64,000 nt of DNA from Acidobacteria subdivision 2 bacterium RH1 MAG20 (GTDB lineage Bacteria; Acidobacteriota; Terriglobia; Terriglobales; Acidobacteriaceae). The notes beneath the pieces were generated by a model. That model ran no database searches and had not been told where the DNA came from. It was given only the letters and a program-made list of their open reading frames with translations. How positions within the stretch are numbered: position 1 is the first letter of the stretch; every line of letters begins with the position of its first letter. The stretch is from NCBI GenBank assembly GCA_002197545.1, contig NFUO01000484.1:16078-80077 (forward strand), written 5' to 3'. A program made the position numbers and the translations under genes. Positions 29,001 through 37,684 of the stretch are shown here, piece by piece.

Positions 29001-31707
29001 GCTCTCCCTCCGTTGCCGCATCGTCATCCATCTCTTCTTCAAATGCCGATGCATCGATGCGGCACAACAGACGTTGAGCGCAATAAGTGCATGTCGTCGG
29101 AAAACTCTTTGGTCTGACTCGCGCATCGCCCTGATAGAAATCCTCGGCCAACGAGGTCAGAACATGACGCCACTCTTCCACCTGTTGTTCGAGATTTGCT
29201 GGATGCTTCCTCGGCATTTTGATTCCTGCGGTCTCGCTTGTAGCAAATCCCTGCAAGCCCATGTCCTTTCCAGCCCGCACCTGTCCAAATGCCACCGCCT
29301 CCAGTTGCACTGCATCTGACAGCACAGCATAGAGCGGTAATTGCGGCGCCTCGGGCCTCTCCGATAACCAGTCGCCGGGCTTGGCTTGCCCGGTCTTGTA
29401 GTCGATGATGATCTCTCCGCTCTCGCCAATATCTACTCGATCTACTCGCACGCTCAGGCGCAGGGGACCAATCTGCACATCCTTCAACTCCTTCTCGCTT
29501 AGCTTCACTTCAAATGGAGGCCTCTTCATCTCGAGTTCCAGCCAGGGCCGCAGCAGATTTCGTAACCGTTCTCGTTGCATATCCAGATAAGCGGCGTCCC
29601 AGGGCGTTGAACTCAACTTCGCAGCTCTTTCCAGAGCGCTCGATATGCATTGTTCCAGCAAAGCCTCTCGCTTTGATAGAAGCATAGATTTCAATTCACT
29701 CTGCGTCTTCACTTCGTTCCAGAACTTTTCCAACACAAGATGAACGACAGTCCCACGCTCTGCCGCATCCATGCCCATCTCCGTGCTGCGAATCTCCGTG
29801 GACCAAAGCCGCCGCTCCGCAAAGGCGCGAAATCCGCATGCCGCCTGCAATCGCAGAATCTCCGCACCGCCGCGAATCACCTGGTCCGGTGGCTGTGGTA
29901 ACTGAGCCGCATCCTCGATCTTCTCGGTTTCAACTACAAGCCGCTCGTCTTCGTCCGCCATAAGTACGTCAGCGGCAATCTTCTCCAATTCCAGACCATT
30001 CAGTGTGGCTGAGGGATGCTGCCGTCCTTCAGAGCACTCCATCGCGTAACTGAAGACCACGGTCTTTGCGCTTTCCGCAATGCGCTCGGTCATGCGCTGC
30101 GAATACTCGTCATCGCGTCCCGCATCTGTCCCTGGCATTGCAAGCTCACGCTGTATCGGCCAGGGCAACAGGGGATGGGAGCCTCTCGCAATCGGCCAGC
30201 TTAAATCCCCACTTTGCAAAAACCAGGCTGCATCAAACGTCGAGCCTGTGGTTTCGAGGGGTCCCATTACCTGTACGGGGGCCTCTCGCGATTCGGGTGC
30301 GAAGATCGTCTGCCACGCAATCCGCTCCAGGGCCTCCAAAGCCTGCCCAAATTCAACCCGTATGCCATCAAAGTCCAGCGTGGCCAACTCATCTAGTGCG
30401 CTCTCCCACTTGCGGCGCGTTTGAAACTCAACGCTGTCTTCGGCTCTGCCTGCGACCCATCCCGCGGCAGTCAAAAGCTCGCGCATTCTTTCAGCCCAAT
30501 CCGAATGAGAGCGCCGCTCGCTCCTGGCAAACTGCTTCGGGGCCGTCGCCTGCATCGCGCGCAATCTCCCCAACAATCGGGTCAGCCTCGTTCTCCGTCT
30601 TGACCCCTCTACTGCTGCAATGAGACCTTCCATCGAGATCTCAGGCCACAGCATCTTTGCTCGTCGCAATTCAAATGCATCGAACTCTGCCCGGGATACT
30701 GATTCTGCGTCCAGCGAAGCGAAGTAGGGCGACAGCAGGAGTCCGCTGATTCTTTCCAGCGGCAATGGCCCTTTAACCCATCGCAATAGATCTAGAGCTA
30801 CTGCCACAATTGGAGTCTCCGCCAGTGCCACCCCAACCGAGAACTCGAACGGCCCTAAGCTCCTTCCAGCAGCAATATCTTCCAACTCCGGAGCCAGCAC
30901 CTCTCTGAATACGCGATCGATCTCCGCCCGCTGTTTCTCCAGGCTGGGCACGATCACTGCAACTCGGGCATCTGGTCGTTCTTCAACTACGCTTCGCACC
31001 CACCTTGCCGCCGCTCGGAACTCCTCGCGCTCATCTTTCGCTGAGACGATCATCCGCCGCTCCATAGCAACCGACAAACGCAATTCTTCAACTGTGACTC
31101 CTGTTTGCCGTAATTCGTCGATCAATCCCAACTGGGCTGGAGTCATCGAGTCAAACCCTACAAGCACGATTCCACCCTCGCTAAATTCAACTTGTCCAGC
31201 TGCGATGGCGATCCGCAGGGCCTCCTCTAGCTGAGCGCGTGCCAATAACCTATCGGTCTTGCATTGCCGATCAAACACCGTCGACCATCGCTGAAAAGCG
31301 CGTGTATCCGCGCTCACCGCTGCTCCGCGCAATTGCGCCTGCCCGTTATAGCTGCATAGCAGATTCCACGCATCTGCAGCCATCTCCGCCAACGAGTCCA
31401 CCGTTCGCAAGCTGCGCAGCTCTCCATCCGCCGCCAGAATCCCTCGCCACACCGCATGTTCCTGCGTCCGGTTCAGCAATATTTTTGTAGCGTGACCTTC
31501 AACCAGCAACCTATGCCAAAGTTCTGCCGTCCACGCGTCCCATGCCATTATCGCCGGAGGGCTCCAATGATTCAGTCCCAATGTCCGATTCCGCCGGTCA
31601 AAAGCGATCCGTAGCGTCCGGGCCGCCCGCTGATTTCCCGTTACAACGGTCGCACCCCGCTCGAATGCCTGCGCAATCTCTACCGGCAACAAACCCGTAC
31701 CGTCCAT
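28993..31707 (-). CDS. addB: AddB-like PD-(D/E)XK nuclease
   Basis: 904 aa partner of the helicase-nuclease. The N-terminus (GATVVTGNQRAARTLRIAFD) resembles a helicase fold but has no intact Walker A, as in AddB-type non-motor subunits. The C-terminal third carries the nuclease motif EIIIDYKTGQAKPGDW and a Cys cluster (CTYCAQRLLC) with an earlier Cys in AACGFRAFAERRLW, suggesting an iron-sulfur cluster. The sequence style also matches a proteobacterial family described only as a probable DNA repair protein (TIGR03623), so addB is a functional label rather than proven orthology. It is coupled to addA by an overlap and follows the MFS gene by 33 bp. Confidence 0.78.
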   Translation of the reverse strand: MDGTGLLPVEIAQAFERGATVVTGNQRAARTLRIAFDRRNRTLGLNHWSPPAIMAWDAWTAELWHRLLVEGHATKILLNRTQEHAVWRGILAADGELRSLRTVDSLAEMAADAWNLLCSYNGQAQLRGAAVSADTRAFQRWSTVFDRQCKTDRLLARAQLEEALRIAIAAGQVEFSEGGIVLVGFDSMTPAQLGLIDELRQTGVTVEELRLSVAMERRMIVSAKDEREEFRAAARWVRSVVEERPDARVAVIVPSLEKQRAEIDRVFREVLAPELEDIAAGRSLGPFEFSVGVALAETPIVAVALDLLRWVKGPLPLERISGLLLSPYFASLDAESVSRAEFDAFELRRAKMLWPEISMEGLIAAVEGSRRRTRLTRLLGRLRAMQATAPKQFARSERRSHSDWAERMRELLTAAGWVAGRAEDSVEFQTRRKWESALDELATLDFDGIRVEFGQALEALERIAWQTIFAPESREAPVQVMGPLETTGSTFDAAWFLQSGDLSWPIARGSHPLLPWPIQRELAMPGTDAGRDDEYSQRMTERIAESAKTVVFSYAMECSEGRQHPSATLNGLELEKIAADVLMADEDERLVVETEKIEDAAQLPQPPDQVIRGGAEILRLQAACGFRAFAERRLWSTEIRSTEMGMDAAERGTVVHLVLEKFWNEVKTQSELKSMLLSKREALLEQCISSALERAAKLSSTPWDAAYLDMQRERLRNLLRPWLELEMKRPPFEVKLSEKELKDVQIGPLRLSVRVDRVDIGESGEIIIDYKTGQAKPGDWLSERPEAPQLPLYAVLSDAVQLEAVAFGQVRAGKDMGLQGFATSETAGIKMPRKHPANLEQQVEEWRHVLTSLAEDFYQGDARVRPKSFPTTCTYCAQRLLCRIDASAFEEEMDDDAATEGERD

Positions 31708-31740
31708 CTCTCGGTTATACGCCCGCTCACGCTGGAAAAA

Positions 31741-32901
31741 TCAGTCTGTCAATGGTTGATCTCTCTTCCACCACAAACTCATCCCCAGCAACGCTACCGC
31801 TGCCGCTAACGGCAAGCTCAGCGCTACCTGCAACGATCCCGTTCGGGTCGAAACCACGCCCATCAGCCACGGCAACGCCGCGGCCCCAAGGCCCGACACT
31901 GCCAGCACAATCCCAGCCTGCCGCGCCGCCGGCTTCTCAGCCATTAACAGGGCAAACGTAGCGGGAAAGAAAGGAGATAGACTCAAGCCAAGCAGCACGG
32001 CAAAGGCCGCAATTCCCATGGCTGAATGCGCCATTGCCAGTCCCGCCGTAAACACTACGGCAAGCGCCAGGCCCCAGCGCTGCACTGTCTTCTCCCCAAC
32101 TCGCAGCATCACCGCCGAAGACCCGGCCCGGCCAACTGTGAGCGCCATCCACAGCAACAGCGTCGTATATTCGCTCACCGCCAACGTCTTGTCTCCATAG
32201 CGCAAGGCGTAGGTGGTCAGCCATCCACTCAAGCATGTCTCTACGCCGCCATAGAGAAAAAGCAGCCCTGCAAAATAGACAAAGACTCCCCACCTCAGCC
32301 CCATGCCGCCAGTGGGAGCATCTGCCACGCCGATCTCTTCCGGCGCTCCCCACACCTCAGCCGTCACTCCCAATGCCGCGACCATAAACAGCCCTGCAAA
32401 GCACTCCAGCATTCCGCGCAACGCAAATCGTGGAAGCAACCATGCAGCCAGCAGCGGCGAGAGCATCGCACCGAAGCTCCACGAGAAATTGAGCAATGCC
32501 AGTGCTGATCCGCGATGCTCCGTATACCGCCGCCCCGCCAGAATATTTGTGGACGTAATAATCTGCCCTAACCCGAAGCCCCCAACAAACAATCCCGCAC
32601 AAGCCAGCCCAAGACCTGGCGCAACCGCAAACCCGCTAAACCCAATGGCCGCCGCCGTTAGCCCTGCCAGCAGACTTCTTCGCAGGTGCCGCGAGACGCT
32701 CACGCCACCGGTAAACGATCCGCAGAACTGCGCCAGCAACAGCAACCCGCTCTGCGCATCCTGCAAATGCCACTGCCGGGTCAACAACGGAAGAATCGGC
32801 CCCAACAGAGCGGTGCCCAGCCCTGTCAGTACAAATCCGAAGTGCATCAGCCCTGCCGATGGCGCGACCTTTATCCGTTCAGCCAAATGAACTCCCGCCA
32901 A
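31741..32901 (-). CDS. Major facilitator superfamily transporter
   Basis: 386 aa, about twelve hydrophobic helices, in the sugar/fucose-permease-like part of the MFS. The first helix (HFGFVLTGLGTALLGPILPLL), the loop RHLRRSLLAG after helix 2-3 and FSWSFGAMLSPLLAAWLL support this. The substrate cannot be read from the sequence. The start is uncertain: TTG 32901 is the first candidate and ATG 32847 directly precedes the first helix. It precedes addB by 33 bp on the same strand and is divergent from the SCO gene by about 37 bp. Confidence 0.82.
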   Translation of the reverse strand: MAGVHLAERIKVAPSAGLMHFGFVLTGLGTALLGPILPLLTRQWHLQDAQSGLLLLAQFCGSFTGGVSVSRHLRRSLLAGLTAAAIGFSGFAVAPGLGLACAGLFVGGFGLGQIITSTNILAGRRYTEHRGSALALLNFSWSFGAMLSPLLAAWLLPRFALRGMLECFAGLFMVAALGVTAEVWGAPEEIGVADAPTGGMGLRWGVFVYFAGLLFLYGGVETCLSGWLTTYALRYGDKTLAVSEYTTLLLWMALTVGRAGSSAVMLRVGEKTVQRWGLALAVVFTAGLAMAHSAMGIAAFAVLLGLSLSPFFPATFALLMAEKPAARQAGIVLAVSGLGAAALPWLMGVVSTRTGSLQVALSLPLAAAVALLGMSLWWKRDQPLTD

Positions 32902-32938
32902 GTCCCTTCCATTATCATCAATAAAGGAGTCCCCTGCC

Positions 32939-33832
32939 GTGCCTCAAAAAGCCTTATTTGCCGTCCTCCTCATCGCTCTTCTCTCCGGCTGCCGCAAGTC
33001 TCCCCAGTCAGCGGCAACCAGTTCGACAGCCGCACAGGCGTCCTTTCATATTCGCGGCAAGGTCGTCAGCACCGACGCCGCCCACGTTACCCTCGATGGC
33101 GATGTCGTCCCCGGCTTTATGGACGCGATGACCATGCCCTACAAGCTCAAAGATCCCATCGTTGCCACCGAACTGCACCCCGGCGACCTCATCACAGCTA
33201 CCGTTCTTGCCGATAAAGACGGCAGCGATTTCAGCAACGTCCGACTCGACAACATCGTTATCGTCGGCCAGGCTCGCGCCGACTATAAGCCTGCTGTCCA
33301 GTATCACGTCCCCAAGGCTGGCGACGTTGTCCCTGACTTCAAACTCCTCAACCAGAGCGACCGTACCATCCATCTCGACCAGTTCAAGGGCAAGGTCCTC
33401 CTCATCACCTTCATCTACACCCGTTGCACCCTTTCCGACTACTGCCCGCGCATGAGCCGCAACTTCGCTGAAGTCGACCACACTCTCGCGGCAGACCCCG
33501 CGCTCTACAAGCAGACGCACCTCATCAGCATCAGCTTTGACCCAACGTACGACACACCCAAAGTCCTCCGCAGCTATGGCGGCGCCTACACCGGCCAGTA
33601 CACCAAGGAAAAGTTTCTACACTGGGACTTCGCCGCACCGCCTGAAAAAGAACTTTCCGCCATCACGCAATATTTCGATGTAGGTGTCACCCCCGGCGAC
33701 AGCAAATCGTTGGTACACTCCCTTTCGACCGTCCTCATTGGCAAAGATGGAAAGGTCGTCGCCTGGTATCCAACGAACGAGTGGAAGCCCGCCGATATCG
33801 TGGCCCAGATTAAACAAGCTGCGGCGAGCTAG
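32939..33832 (+). CDS. Lipoprotein with CusF-like and SCO1/SenC domains
   Basis: 297 aa. Lipoprotein signal with lipobox LLSGC (Cys18). Residues about 36-110 resemble the periplasmic copper-binding CusF-type domain (VVPGFMDAMTMPYKLKDP, with the MTM stretch). Residues about 125-295 are a SCO/SenC thioredoxin fold: TRCTLSDYCPRMS supplies Cys163 and Cys169, and SLVHSLSTVLIG the conserved His. Such proteins deliver copper to the CuA site of cytochrome oxidase or act as thiol reductases. Starts at GTG 32939 with AAAGGAG upstream. No oxidase genes are in the window, so its partner is unknown. Confidence 0.88.
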   Translation: MPQKALFAVLLIALLSGCRKSPQSAATSSTAAQASFHIRGKVVSTDAAHVTLDGDVVPGFMDAMTMPYKLKDPIVATELHPGDLITATVLADKDGSDFSNVRLDNIVIVGQARADYKPAVQYHVPKAGDVVPDFKLLNQSDRTIHLDQFKGKVLLITFIYTRCTLSDYCPRMSRNFAEVDHTLAADPALYKQTHLISISFDPTYDTPKVLRSYGGAYTGQYTKEKFLHWDFAAPPEKELSAITQYFDVGVTPGDSKSLVHSLSTVLIGKDGKVVAWYPTNEWKPADIVAQIKQAAAS

Positions 33833-34192
33833 GTCTCGCCTGTAGAGATAAAGCAAGATCGAGGGCATATTGTAGTCATAGTTTGAAGTATGTTTTTATT
33901 ACGAGCTGATTTTGGTGGCAGGGAAACAATGCAAGAAGCGTCAGATCAAGGATTGCATCGACAGCAGCAGTTCCTTTGTGATTGAATCCGAAGGATGCGG
34001 CGTACATTCCAATATTTTGAAATTGAAGGCATTAGAATGTCGAAGCGGTGTTAGGTTCTTTAAAACCTGGCCCTGTGTTGCAAAATGCTCTTTTTGTATC
34101 GTAAAATTACTTTTTGTTACGTATGATTGATGCGTCAGAACTGAAAAAGCGCAGATACCCATAGTTACGGATTTCAAAAGGAGTACTTACGA
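33833..34192. other. AT-rich intergenic region upstream of agaS
   Basis: 360 bp without a convincing gene. Short frames of about 75 codons exist on both strands but show no family resemblance and poor codon usage. The right half is AT-rich and holds a 20-bp direct repeat (34090-34129) and a good ribosome-binding site (AAAAGGAG at about 34178), so it is most likely the agaS promoter and operator region. Confidence 0.7.
34090..34129 (+). promoter_or_regulatory. Direct repeat, candidate AgaR/DeoR-type operator
   Basis: CTTTTTGTATCGTAAAATTA is followed directly by CTTTTTGTTACGTATGATTG; 15 of 20 positions agree. DeoR-type regulators such as E. coli AgaR bind repeated CTTTC-like elements, so this is a plausible binding site about 65 bp before agaS. 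A regulator of that family lies 2.5 kb away. Confidence 0.5.
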
Positions 34193-35380
34193 GTGGATTC
34201 TCTATCAGCATTGCTTGAGCTTTCCGGCCCTGAAAAAATCGAGGGCGGTCTCGTACACACACCCAAGGAGATTGCCCAGCAACCCGATACGTGGCTGGAA
34301 ACTCTAAGTCTGCTGTTGCAGCGCGAGCGAGAGATTAAAAGCTTCCTGACTGAGTCCGGAATTCAGAGATCATCTAGTGAAAGGCCAGTCATCTATCTGA
34401 TTGGCGCGGGAACGTCGGATTATATCGGCCATTCGCTGCACCTTCTCCTGCAGCAAAAATGGCAATGCCAGGTTGTTCCTGTTGCAAGCACAACTCTGCT
34501 TACAAATTTTGAAGACTATCTCCTGGAGGGGCGCGCAGCTCTTTGGATCTCCTTCTCGCGCTCTGGAGATAGTTCCGAAGGTGTCGCGGTGATCGAACGC
34601 GCGCTTCAGGACTGCCCAGATGTGCGCCATCTTGTGATCACCTGCAATTCTTCCGCCCGCATGTTGAAGGTGCTCGAACAGGTTCCCCATTCGTTCAGTA
34701 TCGTGCTTGGCGATGCCACGAACGACCGCAGTCTGGCGATGACCAGTTCCTTCTCCAACATGGTCCTCACTGGCCAATTTCTCGCAAATATCTGGTCGAC
34801 AGAAGAGTATGTCCCTATCTGTCATCACCTGGCGCAGGCTGCGCGGAGCTTTCTTCTGCGCGCGGCAACCCTGGTCTCTCAACTGGTCGAGGATGATTAC
34901 CAGCGTGCTTGCTTCGTTGGTTCCGGTGTTCTTGCCGGAGCGGCGATGGAATCAGCGCTCAAACTGTTGGAACTCAGTGCAGGCAACGTTCAAACGATGT
35001 GGCAGCCGACATTGGCCCTCAGGCATGGTCCCATGGCTGCGCTGAACTCAAAGACGCTGTTTATTAGCTTTCTCTCCAGCGAGCATCGCTGCAGACGCTA
35101 TGAACTCGACTTGCTCGAGGAAATTGGCGGCAAGCATCTGGTGCAGAGCCGTGTAGCCATTGCTGCTGCTCCTGACGCATCTCTGCTGCAAGCCGCTGAG
35201 TATGTCCTCACGCCTGAAGAGGACTTTGGTATCCCCGATCTTTACAGGCCGGTCCTCGATGTCATTTTTGGACAGGTACTGGGCCTCTTTTTTTCGCTGC
35301 ACTACGGCTTAAAACCTGACTCTCCAAGTCCGAACGGGGCCATCAGCAGGGTTGTAGAAAATGTTGGCATTTATTTATAA
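34193..35380 (+). CDS. agaS: SIS-domain sugar isomerase/deaminase AgaS
   Basis: 395 aa with two SIS sugar-isomerase domains: YLIGAGTSDYIGHSLHLLLQ and WISFSRSGDSSEGVAVIE in the first, FVGSGVLAGAAMESALKLLE and LRHGPMAALNSKTL in the second. AgaS converts galactosamine-6-phosphate to tagatose-6-phosphate with release of ammonia. It starts at GTG 34193 after AAAAGGAG. The frameshifted tagatose-bisphosphate aldolase subunit gene follows after 50 bp, and nagA, a hexosaminidase and a DeoR-type regulator lie downstream on the other strand, which supports a role in GalNAc/GlcNAc use. Confidence 0.9.
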   Translation: MDSLSALLELSGPEKIEGGLVHTPKEIAQQPDTWLETLSLLLQREREIKSFLTESGIQRSSSERPVIYLIGAGTSDYIGHSLHLLLQQKWQCQVVPVASTTLLTNFEDYLLEGRAALWISFSRSGDSSEGVAVIERALQDCPDVRHLVITCNSSARMLKVLEQVPHSFSIVLGDATNDRSLAMTSSFSNMVLTGQFLANIWSTEEYVPICHHLAQAARSFLLRAATLVSQLVEDDYQRACFVGSGVLAGAAMESALKLLELSAGNVQTMWQPTLALRHGPMAALNSKTLFISFLSSEHRCRRYELDLLEEIGGKHLVQSRVAIAAAPDASLLQAAEYVLTPEEDFGIPDLYRPVLDVIFGQVLGLFFSLHYGLKPDSPSPNGAISRVVENVGIYL

Positions 35381-35430
35381 ATCTGCCCCAGCGTACAAAA
35401 ACGCTGCAATAGATCCAGGGAGCATTTGCC

Positions 35431-36701
35431 TTGTCTACGTATCTCCATCGTCTTGCCCCTGCATACAGGCAGGGTTCGCCGTCCGGTATCTATTCCGTGT
35501 GCTCTGCCCACCCGTGGGTGCTTGAAGCAGCGATGCGCTCAGCGATCCATGACTCTACTCCTTTGCTCATCGAAGCGACCTGCAATCAGGTAAATCAATT
35601 TGGTGGATATACCGGGATGATGCCAGGAGATTTTCGGAAGCATGTTGTCTCCATTGCGCAGCGGGTTGGATTTCCCGTTGACCGAATTATTCTTGGCGGC
35701 GACCATCTCGGCCCGCATCCGTGGCATCATCTGCCGGCAGGGAAAGCCATGCAGAATGCTGTTGAGATGGTTCAACTTTACGTGCGTGAGGGCTTCACCA
35801 AGATCCATCTTGACGCAAGCATGCGCTGTGCAGACGATCCAGCCGCTTTGTCGGATGCTCAGGTAGCGCAGCGCGCCACCGAACTTTGCCGGGCTGCGGA
35901 GTCATGCCGACAGGCAGCACTGAGCTATGTCATCGGTACTGAAGTGCCGACACCCGGAGGCAGTCTCGATCCGTCGGAGAAGATTTCAGTGACCACCATG
36001 GATGCCGCGGAGCAGGCTATATCCGCGCATAAGAAAGCCTTTGCTGCTGCCGGTCTGGACAAGGCATGGAATCATGTCATCGCGCTTGTTGTTCAACCCG
36101 GCGTCGAGTTCGGAAACGATCATGTGATTGATTACGATCCCTCCAAGGCCCAACACCTTGCAGAGGTGCTCAATCATCATCCGCAACTGGTCTTCGAGGC
36201 GCATTCAACGGACTACCGCGTCCGCTCGCCTATCGCGAGCTCATCCGCGACGGATTTTCCATCCTGAAAGTTGGACCTGCGTTGACGTATGCAATGCGTC
36301 AGGCACTCTTTGCCTTTGGCAGAATGGAGGCGGAGTGTGTTCCATTCGATCGGCAATCACATCTTTTGCAGGTTATTGAAGATGCCATGCTGAAGCAGCC
36401 GGCAGATTGGAAGAGCCACTATCACGGCAGTCCAGACCACCAGCACCTTCTTCGCATGTATAGCTACCGCAACCGCATTCGATACTACTGGCTGGTGCCT
36501 GAGGTGAAGCAGGCCGTAAGCATACTGATGACTAATATGGAACGGCATTCTCTTGATGAGATATTGCTGAGCGACTTCCTTCCAGGGCAATACGAAAAAG
36601 TCCGCAACGGGTCACTGGAACCTCAAGCGTTGCCACTGCTTCTCGATAAGATCGAGGACGCACTGGCTCCTTATCGAGCTGCCTGCGCCTCTACGAGTTG
36701 A
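35431..36701 (+). pseudogene. kbaZ: Tagatose-bisphosphate aldolase non-catalytic subunit, frameshifted
   Basis: GatZ/KbaZ/AgaZ family. Frame one starts at TTG 35431 (IYSVCSAHPWVLEAAMRSA, LGGDHLGPHPWHHLP, TKIHLDASMRCADDP, YVIGTEVPTPGG) and runs to QLVFEAHSTDYR, then degenerates and stops at 36267. The missing C-terminal part is in another frame, from about 36231: AYRELIRDGFSILKVGPALT onward to 36701. Adding one base near 36221-36231 gives about 423 aa, the normal family length. The family is the partner of the class II tagatose-1,6-bisphosphate aldolase; a tagatose-6-phosphate kinase role has also been proposed for some members. No catalytic GatY/KbaY is visible here. It could be a real lesion or a sequence error. 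Confidence 0.85.
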
Positions 36702-36705
36702 GGCG

Positions 36706-37518
36706 CTAGGCCAGGGTGACTTCAATGTTGAGATTGGTCAACGATTCGACGATTGCCGGCGATACGCTTTTGTCGGTAATCACATGATGTATCCCAGTGG
36801 GTGGGATGATGCGAGACAAGCTCCTGCGTCCGAACTTTGTCGCATCACAGACGGCGACAATTTTTTTTGCAGCCTTTACCATCGCTCTGTTCACTCTTGA
36901 TTCCAGAACGTTTGGCGTGGTCACACCAGTCTCCACATCAAAGCCGTCTACTCCGAGAAAGAGAATGTCTGCGTGCATCTCTTCCAGCATGTCCTCCGCC
37001 AGCGGCCCCACAAGCGAGAATGAGTTCTTCCTCAATGTGCCGCCAGTCAGAATCACTTCAAAATCGGTTCCCGTCAATTCAGCCGCAATGTTTACTGCGT
37101 TCGTAATCACGGTAAGTCGCGAGAATCGTTTCAGGGCCAGGGCGATAGCCGTCGTCGTCGTGCCGGAATCCAGCATGATGCATTGGCCTTCCTTAATCAT
37201 CTTTACAGCCGCGTCTGCGATCTTCTGTTTCTCCTGAAAATGCTGTTTCTGTTTCTCTTTCAGCGACGGATCGAAAAGCGCACCTGAATTTACCGGGAGA
37301 GCTCCTCCATGCGTCCTCGAAATGAGGCCCTTCGACTGCAAATAGTCGAGGTCTTTCCGTATGGTGATCTGCGAAATACCAAGCTTGGCTGACAGCTCAC
37401 CGACCAAGGCGCGGCCTTCGTTTTGTACTACCAGAAGAATATGCTGACGACGCTCGTCGATCAGCATGTCCTGCCCTTCCGATTTCCGATCGGCGTTCCG
37501 GCTTCGTGACTTTCGCAT
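36706..37518 (-). CDS. agaR: DeoR-family transcriptional regulator (AgaR-like)
   Basis: 270 aa: N-terminal helix-turn-helix (RRQHILLVVQNEGRALVGEL, then ISQITIRKDLDYLQSKGLIS) and a C-terminal sugar-phosphate-sensing domain (MLDSGTTTTAIALALK, VILTGGTLRKNSFSLVGP, FLGVDGFDVETGVTTPN). ATG 37467 is an alternative start that begins right at the DNA-binding domain, as DeoR proteins usually do. By analogy it would repress amino-sugar genes and release them on binding a phosphorylated sugar. It is downstream of the hexosaminidase and nagA genes on the same strand and convergent with agaS-kbaZ, so it probably controls both. Confidence 0.88.
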   Translation of the reverse strand: MRKSRSRNADRKSEGQDMLIDERRQHILLVVQNEGRALVGELSAKLGISQITIRKDLDYLQSKGLISRTHGGALPVNSGALFDPSLKEKQKQHFQEKQKIADAAVKMIKEGQCIMLDSGTTTTAIALALKRFSRLTVITNAVNIAAELTGTDFEVILTGGTLRKNSFSLVGPLAEDMLEEMHADILFLGVDGFDVETGVTTPNVLESRVNRAMVKAAKKIVAVCDATKFGRRSLSRIIPPTGIHHVITDKSVSPAIVESLTNLNIEVTLA

Positions 37519-37521
37519 AGT

Positions 37522-37534
37522 TGATATACCGTTA
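37522..37534 (-). promoter_or_regulatory. Shared 13-bp motif upstream of agaR
   Basis: On the minus strand this reads TAACGGTATATCA, a few bases before the agaR start. The same motif with one change (TAACGGTATACCA, 41148-41160, plus strand) lies just before the hexosaminidase start. Its core GGTATAYC is nearly palindromic, so orientation may not matter. Candidate operator; see the matching site. Confidence 0.4.
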
Positions 37535-37684
37535 GGAGGCGGATTTTTGGAACGATGATAATCGTAACGTCCGCGCAGCCTACCGATTGTACTGTACTTC
37601 TTATCCGTCAGGCAGGAAAAACCAGAGTGCGGAGGTGCGCAAATCCCGAATGCTTGCCGGAAACATAGATTCTCTTTCCCAGTC

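Noticed and set aside
33912..34177. Short frames of 72-78 codons in the region before agaS
   Set aside because: No ribosome-binding site or family similarity; Cys-rich random-looking sequence overlapping the probable promoter and operator.
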